Assembly: GCA_900555195.1 (NCBI GenBank)
Contig: USKC01000125.1
Coordinates: 1 to 8,297 of the forward strand
DNA length: 8,297 nucleotides
Direction of reading: 5' to 3'
Source: an uncultured Lachnospiraceae bacterium
Lineage (GTDB): Bacteria; Bacillota; Clostridia; Lachnospirales; Lachnospiraceae
Shown: piece after piece, positions 1-4,494 of the stretch
Numbering within the stretch: the stretch's first letter is position 1
Layout: each line of letters begins with the position of its first letter
Translations under genes and position numbers: made by a program
The notes under the pieces: model-generated
Told to the model about the DNA's origin: nothing
Seen by the model: the letters and a program-made list of their open reading frames with translations, nothing else
Database searches by the model: none

Positions 1-564
1 AAACTGAGCCAGAGAAAAGGAGAACTGATGAACATGGGAGCGGCCAATGGAGGATACACGAGGCTGGAATTTTCCATCCCCTCCAGAGGACTGATCGGAT
101 ATCGGGGAGAATTCCTGACGGATACCAAAGGAAACGGCATCATGAACACCTCTTTTGCCGGCTATGCTCCTTATAAGGGGGACATTCAGTACCGCAAACA
201 GGGTTCTCTGATCGCCTTTGAGACAGGGGAATCCGTAACCTACGGCCTGTTCAATGCCCAGGATCGGGGAACGCTGTTCATCGGCCCCGGAGAACGGGTT
301 TATGCGGGTATGGTAATCGGCCAGAACGGAAGGGGAGAGGACATTGAAGTCAATGTCTGCAAGAAAAAGCAGCTCACCAACACCCGTTCTTCCAGCGCGG
401 ATGAAGCGCTGAGGCTGACGCCGCCCCGGATCTTAAGTCTGGAGCAGGCGCTGGATTTCGTCGAGACAGATGAATTGCTGGAGGTGACGCCGAAGTCCCT
501 GCGCATCCGCAAGAAGATTCTGGATCCCACCAAGAGAAAACGCGCGAACATGAACCGTAATTGA
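1..564 (+). CDS. typA: GTP-binding translation factor BipA/TypA, C-terminal part (5' end outside window)
   Basis: This is the last 187 codons of a ribosome-associated translational GTPase related to EF-G, used in ribosome assembly and stress or low-temperature growth. The frame is open from base 1, so the gene starts upstream; the ATG at 28 is internal. The family is usually a little over 600 residues, so about the last 30 percent is present and the GTPase domain is not visible. Family-typical stretches include RKGELMNM near the left edge, TRLEFSIPSRGLIGYRGEF, LTDTKGNGIMN, the VNVCKKKQLTN block and the LSLEQALDFVETDELLEVTP segment, which belong to the EF-G-V-like and BipA-specific C-terminal domains. 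The basic tail (KKILDPTKRKRANMNRN) is normal. The gene ends at TGA 562-564, followed by a strong terminator, so it is probably the last gene of its transcript. Identity is very secure. Confidence 0.97.
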   Translation, partial: KLSQRKGELMNMGAANGGYTRLEFSIPSRGLIGYRGEFLTDTKGNGIMNTSFAGYAPYKGDIQYRKQGSLIAFETGESVTYGLFNAQDRGTLFIGPGERVYAGMVIGQNGRGEDIEVNVCKKKQLTNTRSSSADEALRLTPPRILSLEQALDFVETDELLEVTPKSLRIRKKILDPTKRKRANMNRN

Positions 565-586
565 ATATCGGATTTTGCAGTGATGC

Positions 587-633
587 AGGAGCCGGGATTT
601 GCCGCCAGATGGCGGCAGCCCCGGCTCCTTTTT
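587..633 (+). terminator. Rho-independent terminator of typA
   Basis: A 10-bp stem (AGGAGCCGGG 587-596 with CCCGGCTCCT 620-629) encloses a second hairpin (GCCGCC 601-606, loop AGAT, GGCGGC 611-616). A run of Ts (629-633) follows immediately. It lies 22 bases after the typA stop, exactly where a terminator is expected. Confidence 0.92.
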
Positions 634-865
634 ATATACAAAGCAACATACCGCGCCCGCTGCAAACAACATGACGCGCATGCTGTTTGCGATGGGAAAG
701 GAAATTTGACGCAGTTTTTGTAGAAAAACCGAAGCTCCCGGCAAACCCTGTAGAAACCTGCCGACCCCTGTATGTTCTGAAAGGGAGAATCTTTCCATAC
801 ACTATTAGTACATACTGGAAAAAATTCTTAAAGGCGGCCCCAGGGCCAAAGAAGGGAGAACTGAA
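634..865 (+). other. Intergenic region with hairpin and short repeats upstream of the SSB-like gene
   Basis: No convincing gene lies here. A hairpin pairs GCAAACA (662-668) with TGTTTGC (684-690), with CATG/CATG (670-673, 679-682) continuing the stem after one mismatch. A near-direct repeat TGTAGAAA..CC occurs at 719-730 and 749-758, 30 bases apart. CGGCA (739-743) can pair with TGCCG (759-763) around the second copy. A weak promoter-like pair, TTCTGA (775-780) and TACACT (799-804) with an 18-base spacer, could drive the next gene, but the match is poor. The function of these elements is unknown. Confidence 0.35.
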
Positions 866-1495
866 ATGACAGATAAGGTAATTGAAAACAACCAGGTAAT
901 CATCATGGGAAAAGTGGTGGGAGATTTCACCTTCAGCCACGAGATTTTTGGAGAAGGCTTCTACATGCTGGATGTGGAGGTCGCCAGGCTCAGCGATTCC
1001 TGCGACATCATTCCCCTGATGATTTCAGAAAGGCTGATTGACGTGGAAGAGGATTATAAGGGCGCTTATGTATGCGTATCCGGACAGTTCCGTTCCTATA
1101 ACCGTCATGAAGAGAAGAAGAACCGTCTCATCCTCTCGGTGTTCGTGAGGGAAATTGAATTCGTGGAAGAATTGGAAGAAAGTTCTAAGACCAACCAGAT
1201 TTATCTGGATGGATACATCTGCAAGGAACCTGTATACCGGAAAACGCCGTTGGGGCGTGAGATCGCAGACGTGCTCTTGGCGGTAAACCGGCCTTATGGG
1301 AAATCGGATTATATTCCCTGTATCTGTTGGGGAAGGAACGCCAGGTTCGCCGGAGGATTTCAGGTGGGCGAACGCTGTGAGATCTGGGGAAGGATTCAGA
1401 GCCGTGAATATATGAAAAAAATCGGAGAAGACCAGCTGGAGAAACGGGTAGCCTATGAGGTTTCCGTCAGCAAACTGGAACTCGTTGAAGAATAG
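866..1495 (+). CDS. Single-stranded-DNA-binding-like protein with two tandem OB-fold repeats
   Basis: A 209-residue soluble protein that I read as two consecutive SSB-type OB folds. Half one spans about residues 8-102 and half two about 109-209. Both open with an Asn-Gln then beta-strand-then-Gly pattern (NQVIIMGKV at 9, NQIYLDGYI at 110) and both close with a strand ending in VEE (FVEE 99-102, LVEE 206-209), a sign of internal duplication. Half two looks more like classical SSB (strand-rich core, CICWGRNARF, then a GERCEIWGRIQSREY strand-loop). The acidic C-terminal tip used by canonical SSB to recruit partners (a DDDIPF-like end) is missing. It may bind single-stranded nucleic acid, but a housekeeping SSB role is doubtful. 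The start is ATG 866 with GGGAG (854-858) 7 bases upstream. It stands alone, in the gap after typA and with its own 3' gap, so no operon partner is evident. The family assignment is from sequence pattern only. Confidence 0.8.
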   Translation: MTDKVIENNQVIIMGKVVGDFTFSHEIFGEGFYMLDVEVARLSDSCDIIPLMISERLIDVEEDYKGAYVCVSGQFRSYNRHEEKKNRLILSVFVREIEFVEELEESSKTNQIYLDGYICKEPVYRKTPLGREIADVLLAVNRPYGKSDYIPCICWGRNARFAGGFQVGERCEIWGRIQSREYMKKIGEDQLEKRVAYEVSVSKLELVEE

Positions 1496-1566
1496 AAGGC
1501 GGGAGAGGAAAACAGCAGAAGGAAGCGGAGACGAAGAAAGGAAAGAGTAAAAATTGGGCGATATGC

Positions 1567-1608
1567 ACAAAAATATATGTATAAAAACCGTCTAACATAC
1601 AAAAATAT
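1567..1608. repeat. Pair of 10-bp direct repeats upstream of the adenosyltransferase promoter
   Basis: ACAAAAATAT occurs at 1567-1576 and again, identically, at 1599-1608. The copies start 32 bases apart, close to three helical turns. A short dyad, TGTAT (1578-1582) with ATACA (1597-1601), lies between and partly overlaps the second copy. They end 22 bases before the candidate -35 element at 1631, a position suited to an activator site or an A-rich UP-like element. The role is inference. Confidence 0.4.
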
Positions 1609-1630
1609 CAGATGTGGGATACATTAAAAG

Positions 1631-1659
1631 TTGCGTCGGGCAGGCATATATGATATGAT
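1631..1659 (+). promoter_or_regulatory. Candidate housekeeping promoter for the cobalamin adenosyltransferase gene
   Basis: TTGCGT (1631-1636) and TATGAT (1654-1659) are separated by exactly 17 bases. The -10 box is a 5/6 match and the -35 box only 3/6. A second, overlapping TATGAT lies at 1649-1654. Transcription would begin near 1665, leaving a leader of about 100 bases that contains a GC-rich dyad (GCGGCC 1727-1732 and GGCCGC 1734-1739). No cobalamin riboswitch signature is seen in this leader. Confidence 0.55.
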
Positions 1660-1763
1660 GAACAGGAAAATGGCGCAGGTTCCGGCGTTCATAAAAGGAC
1701 GGATCCTGCAGCACTAAAAGAAAATTGCGGCCCGGCCGCGAAGTACTGTAGAGAGGCATGCAT

Positions 1764-2249
1764 ATGGCAGAAGGAAAAATATACATTTATGGAGGCGCGG
1801 GACACGGAAAATCCCCGGCGGCAATCGGTTGCGGCCTGATCGCTGCGGCAAAGGGGGCGCATGTGGTAATCATTCAGTTCCTGAGAGGAAAGGGGCTGAC
1901 AGAGGATGATTACGCGCGGAGGCTGGAACCTGAGATCAAGCTGTTCCGTTTTGAAAAGTCGGATGTTGATTTTGCATCCCTTCCGAAGCAGAAGCAGGAG
2001 GAAGAGGTACAGAATATCAGAAACGGCCTGAACTATGCTAAGAAGGTGCTCAATACAGGGGAATGCGATATGCTCATCCTGGATGAGGTTTTAGGCCTGA
2101 TTGACATCGGAATCGTGACGGTTGAAGACCTGAAGAATGTTCTTGCAGCCAGAAGCGGGGAGACGGATGTGATGCTGACCGGTGTTCCCATCGGCAGTGA
2201 GATCTGCGAACTGGCCGATTATGTGACTGAAATCAGAACCATTAAATGA
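1764..2249 (+). CDS. Divergent cob(I)yrinic acid a,c-diamide adenosyltransferase (CobO/BtuR family)
   Basis: Predicted cytoplasmic ATP-dependent corrinoid adenosyltransferase, which attaches the 5'-deoxyadenosyl group to cobalt(I) corrinoids. It has 161 residues, shorter than the usual 170-200, and lacks the N-terminal extension. A P-loop at 10-17 (GGAGHGKS) fits GxxxxGK[ST] but departs from the family-typical GDGKGKTTAA. The strand VVIIQFLRG follows, then the LILDE box (104-108, D107/E108), the ..LTG.. motif (139-140) and the ADYVTE segment (151-156), in the right order for PF02572. In many members the TG is followed by Arg; here it is Val141. I chose ATG 1764 because GAGAGG (1751-1756) is 7 bases upstream; the ATG at 1758 would sit 1 base from that site. 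No other cobalamin genes are in the window, so it may serve salvage, or a related P-loop function. The family call is fairly sure; the exact substrate is not. Confidence 0.82.
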   Translation: MAEGKIYIYGGAGHGKSPAAIGCGLIAAAKGAHVVIIQFLRGKGLTEDDYARRLEPEIKLFRFEKSDVDFASLPKQKQEEEVQNIRNGLNYAKKVLNTGECDMLILDEVLGLIDIGIVTVEDLKNVLAARSGETDVMLTGVPIGSEICELADYVTEIRTIK

Positions 2250-2264
2250 AAAAAGAATCAGATG

Positions 2265-2300
2265 CGGTGGATGTAGCAGGATGGTTGCGGGTATCCGCCG
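2265..2300 (+). other. Weak hairpin after the adenosyltransferase gene, possible 3' end
   Basis: CGGTGGAT (2265-2272) can pair with ATCCGCCG (2293-2300), with one G-T wobble, around a 20-base loop. It is followed by TTTGCTTT. It begins 15 bases after the stop codon. This could be a weak terminator, but the loop is large and the T run is broken. Confidence 0.3.
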
Positions 2301-2304
2301 TTTG

Positions 2305-2353
2305 CTTTGCATTTCTCCGTGCCGCTTCCCCTTGGCCGCGGAGAAATGCAAAG
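2305..2353. repeat. Long perfect inverted repeat without a T tract
   Basis: CTTTGCATTTCTCCG (2305-2319) is perfectly complementary to CGGAGAAATGCAAAG (2339-2353). The 19-base loop allows two more pairs. Neither strand shows a T run after the stem, so it is not a standard intrinsic terminator. It lies between the adenosyltransferase gene and the dapA promoter, ending 13 bases before the -35 box. It may end or protect the upstream transcript, or insulate the dap promoter; the role is unknown. Confidence 0.6.
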
Positions 2354-2366
2354 GGCTGGTGTATGG

Positions 2367-2395
2367 TTGACATAACATGGAACGCGTGCTATGAT
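2367..2395 (+). promoter_or_regulatory. Strong sigma-A-type promoter of the lysine riboswitch-dapA-dapB-fbp unit
   Basis: A perfect -35 box TTGACA (2367-2372) is followed, after exactly 17 bases, by TATGAT (2390-2395), a 5/6 match to the -10 consensus. The expected start point near 2401-2403 coincides with the first bases of riboswitch stem P1, so the transcript would begin with the aptamer. This agreement between two independent signals supports both. Confidence 0.87.
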
Positions 2396-2400
2396 GAAAT

Positions 2401-2569
2401 CCAGATAGAGGTTGCGTGATTCAACAGTAGCTTTTCTGATGTGGCAGGCACAAGAGAGGAAAAGGGAAAGGGGAGAGCGCCGAAAGAGGAGAGAGCCTGT
2501 GGCTCGACTCTTGGGCATGCGGTTAAGAACCGTATGACTGTCATCTAGTTGAGGATGGGGCGCTATCGG
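2401..2569 (+). promoter_or_regulatory. Lysine riboswitch (L box) aptamer
   Basis: The conserved L-box landmarks appear in the right order. AGATAGAGGTTGCG (from 2403) is the P1 5' side and start of the core. AGTAG (2426-2430) follows, then the purine-rich block AAGGGGAGAGCGCCGAA (from 2468). Next come hairpin GAGCC/GGCTC (2493-2505), TTGGGC (2511-2516), hairpin ATGCGGTT/AACCGTAT (2517-2535), the signature GACTGTCA (2536-2543), and GGGGCGCTATC (2557-2567). GATAG (2404-2408) pairs with CTATC (2563-2567) to close P1, with CC/GG (2401-2402, 2568-2569) extending it past a bulged A. The aptamer binds L-lysine; in this class lysine stabilises P1 and favours termination. A terminator follows directly, and the next gene is dapA, a lysine-pathway gene. 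Recognition is by motif and pairing, not a covariance-model search. Confidence 0.94.
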
Positions 2570-2590
2570 TAATGGAGAAGAGGAATGTGT

Positions 2591-2634
2591 ATTCCGGCCC
2601 CTTTCTGTATATTCAGGCAGGCCGGAATTTTTTT
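2591..2634 (+). terminator. Regulated terminator (expression platform) of the lysine riboswitch
   Basis: ATTCCGGCC (2591-2599) pairs perfectly with GGCCGGAAT (2620-2628), and a run of seven Ts (2628-2634) follows. It lies between the aptamer and the dapA ribosome binding site, as expected for a transcriptional off-switch. The upstream sequence can compete for its 5' arm: GGAAT (2582-2586) with ATTCC (2591-2595), and GGGGC (2557-2561) with GCCCC (2597-2601). These are candidate antiterminator pairings. Confidence 0.9.
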
Positions 2635-2687
2635 CGGCAAAATTGTAACGGATACCGCCCGGAGAAAAGCGGAAGAAGGAGGAACAT

Positions 2688-3575
2688 ATGGCTATTTTTA
2701 CAGGAGCAGGCGTGGCGATCGTAACCCCTTTTCATGAGGATGGAAGCGTGAATTATGAGAAGTTCGCCGATCACATTGAGGCGCAGATCGCCGGCGGGAC
2801 CGATGCGATCGTTGTATGCGGCACCACGGGCGAGGCGTCAACGCTGACCCATGAAGAACATCTGAGCGTGATCCGCTATTGTGTGGAGAAAGTGGCAGGC
2901 AGGATTCCGGTGATTGCGGGAACAGGCTCCAACTGTACGGAGACGGCGGTTTATCTGTCCCAGGAAGCTGAGAAGGCAGGGGTGGACGGCGTGCTGCTGG
3001 TAACGCCTTATTATAATAAAGCCACCCAGAAGGGGCTGTTTGAACACTTTAAGATCGTCGCTGAGTCCATCCATGTTCCGGTGATCCTGTATAACATACC
3101 CGGAAGGACGGGCGGTGTGAACATACTGCCGGAGACAGTGGTGAGGCTGTGCAGGGAAGTTCCCAACATCGTGGGCGTGAAGGATGCCACGGACAATATC
3201 AGCCAGGTGGCAAACCTGATGAGCCTGGCGGATGGGGATGTGGATCTGTATTCCGGAAATGACAATCAGATTGTCCCGATGCTGGCACTCGGAGCGAAAG
3301 GCGTGATTTCCGTCCTTTCCAATGTGGCGCCCAGACAGACCCATGATATATGCGAGAAGTTCTTTGAAGGAAAGGTGGAAGAGAGCTGCAGGATGCAGCT
3401 GCAGGCGATTCCCCTGGTGAATGCGCTCTTCTCCGAGGTGAATCCGATTCCTGTGAAGAAGGCGCTGAACCTGATGGGGATGGAGGCAGGACCGCTGAGA
3501 CGTCCGCTGACCGAGATGGAAGATGCCCACGCTGCGAAGCTGGAAGAAGAGATGAAGAAATACGGGATTCTGTAG
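2688..3575 (+). CDS. dapA: 4-hydroxy-tetrahydrodipicolinate synthase
   Basis: Condenses pyruvate with aspartate semialdehyde, the first committed step of diaminopimelate and lysine synthesis, in the cytoplasm. The 295-residue length is normal for this (beta/alpha)8 aldolase-class enzyme. Visible active-site residues are Thr46-Thr47 in GTTGEAST (45-52), Tyr109 in TPYYN, Tyr135 in LYNIPGRTG, Arg140, and the Schiff-base lysine Lys165 in GVKDA. Positions matching the E. coli lysine-feedback site are partly kept (His55, His58, Asn82, Tyr108), but the residue matching E. coli Glu84 is Thr86, so feedback inhibition by lysine cannot be predicted. The start ATG has AAGGAGG (2676-2682) 5 bases upstream. 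It is the first gene after the lysine riboswitch and heads dapA-dapB-fbp. dapB follows after 123 bases. The sequence is intact and the call is secure. Confidence 0.98.
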   Translation: MAIFTGAGVAIVTPFHEDGSVNYEKFADHIEAQIAGGTDAIVVCGTTGEASTLTHEEHLSVIRYCVEKVAGRIPVIAGTGSNCTETAVYLSQEAEKAGVDGVLLVTPYYNKATQKGLFEHFKIVAESIHVPVILYNIPGRTGGVNILPETVVRLCREVPNIVGVKDATDNISQVANLMSLADGDVDLYSGNDNQIVPMLALGAKGVISVLSNVAPRQTHDICEKFFEGKVEESCRMQLQAIPLVNALFSEVNPIPVKKALNLMGMEAGPLRRPLTEMEDAHAAKLEEEMKKYGIL

Positions 3576-3621
3576 GACGGGGCAAGACAGGTAGGGCCTG
3601 AGAAATTATTTGGGCCCGTCC
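3575..3621 (+). other. Hairpin at the dapA stop codon
   Basis: GGACGGG (3575-3581, starting on the last base of the dapA stop) pairs with CCCGTCC (3615-3621) across a 33-base loop that itself holds GGCC repeats. No T run follows, so it is unlikely to terminate transcription. It may stabilise the dapA message end. The evidence is base pairing alone. Confidence 0.3.
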
Positions 3622-3646
3622 GGCAGTCCCTTGGAGGAAGGATGAT

Positions 3647-3678
3647 GCGGCCCATCCTGCTGCGGCAGGGAGGGCCGT
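3647..3678 (+). other. Two-part hairpin just before the dapB ribosome binding site
   Basis: GCGGCCC (3647-3653) pairs with GGGCCGT (3672-3678, one G-T wobble). Inside, CCTGC (3656-3660) pairs with GCAGG (3665-3669) around a TGCG loop. It is GC-rich, has no T tract, and ends 6 bases before the dapB AAGGAG (3685-3690). It could tune dapB translation or mark an mRNA processing or pausing site; this is inference. Confidence 0.45.
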
Positions 3679-3698
3679 ATTAGGAAGGAGAGAAAAGA

Positions 3699-4469
3699 AT
3701 GGTTAAAATTCTGATGCATGGTTGCAGCGGACATATGGGGCAGGTAATCACCAGGCTGGCGGCGGAGGACGCGCAGACAGAGATTACAGCAGGGGTGGAT
3801 CCTTTTAACAGCGGCTCCTATTCCTATCCGGTATATCCGAGCATTGAAGCCTTTGAAAAAGAAGGGAAAGAACAGGTGGATGTGATCATCGATTTTTCCT
3901 CCGCCAAAGCGATTGACGCGTTGCTGGATTACTGCGGACGGACCGGAACGCCTTGTGTGCTGTGCACAACGGGACTTTCCGAAGAACAGCTGCAGCGCGT
4001 ACAGAGTACGGCAGGGCGGGCGGCGGTGCTCAAGTCCGCCAATATGTCCCTCGGCATCAACCTGATGCTGAAGCTGTTGAAGCAGGCGGCGGATGTCCTG
4101 GCAGAGGCTGGATTCGACATTGAAATCGTGGAGAAACATCACAATCAGAAAGTGGATGCGCCCAGCGGAACCGCGCTGGCCCTGGCGGATTCCATCAATG
4201 AGGAACGGGGCGGCGCCTATACTTATGTTTATGACCGAAGCGGCAGAAGGCAGAAGCGGGATGCGAAGGAGATCGGCATATCAGCGGTGAGGGGCGGAAC
4301 GATTGTGGGAGAGCATGACGTGATTTTCGCCGGGGAGGATGAGGTGGTTACCTTTTCACACACAGCTTATTCCAAGAATGTGTTCGCCAAGGGCGCGCTG
4401 CAGGCGGCCAAGTTCCTGAAGGGAAAGGCTGCGGGAATGTATGATATGAGCGATGTGATTGACGGCTGA
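3699..4469 (+). CDS. dapB: 4-hydroxy-tetrahydrodipicolinate reductase
   Basis: Reduces the DapA product to tetrahydrodipicolinate with NAD(P)H, the second step of the diaminopimelate/lysine branch. The 256-residue length is normal. The N-terminal Rossmann domain has the dinucleotide motif GCSGHMG (8-14), preceded by the strand VKILMH. DFSS (65-68) and CTTG (89-92) line the cofactor cleft. The C-terminal substrate domain carries EKHHNQKVDAPSGTA (145-159), with His147 and Lys151 at the catalytic positions and the GT pair (157-158) that grips the substrate. The end (KNVFAKGALQAAKFLKGK..GMYDM) is typical. AAGGAG (3685-3690) lies 8 bases before the ATG. The gene shares the riboswitch-controlled unit with dapA, and fbp follows after 25 bases. 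There is no sign of damage. Confidence 0.98.
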   Translation: MVKILMHGCSGHMGQVITRLAAEDAQTEITAGVDPFNSGSYSYPVYPSIEAFEKEGKEQVDVIIDFSSAKAIDALLDYCGRTGTPCVLCTTGLSEEQLQRVQSTAGRAAVLKSANMSLGINLMLKLLKQAADVLAEAGFDIEIVEKHHNQKVDAPSGTALALADSINEERGGAYTYVYDRSGRRQKRDAKEIGISAVRGGTIVGEHDVIFAGEDEVVTFSHTAYSKNVFAKGALQAAKFLKGKAAGMYDMSDVIDG

Positions 4470-4494
4470 GTGTACCTGGAGGAGATGAGGAAGC

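Noticed and set aside
687..869. 60-codon + strand frame whose stop overlaps the SSB-like start (ATGA)
   Set aside because: It would start with TTG inside a hairpin arm without a ribosome binding site and shows no family resemblance. The overlap is probably chance.
1025..1570. 181-codon minus-strand frame opposite the SSB-like gene
   Set aside because: No ribosome binding site or recognisable domain. The + strand frame has a good start and an internal duplication pattern.
1660..1763. Possible cobalamin riboswitch in front of the adenosyltransferase
   Set aside because: The leader is only about 100 bases and no B12-box-like sequence (GCCACTG) is present.
1758..1763. ATG at 1758 as start of the adenosyltransferase
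   Set aside because: It would be 1 base from the purine-rich ribosome binding site; ATG 1764 has normal spacing.
2838..3530. 230-codon minus-strand frame inside dapA
   Set aside because: Antisense to a fully conserved dapA, with no start signal or domain evidence.
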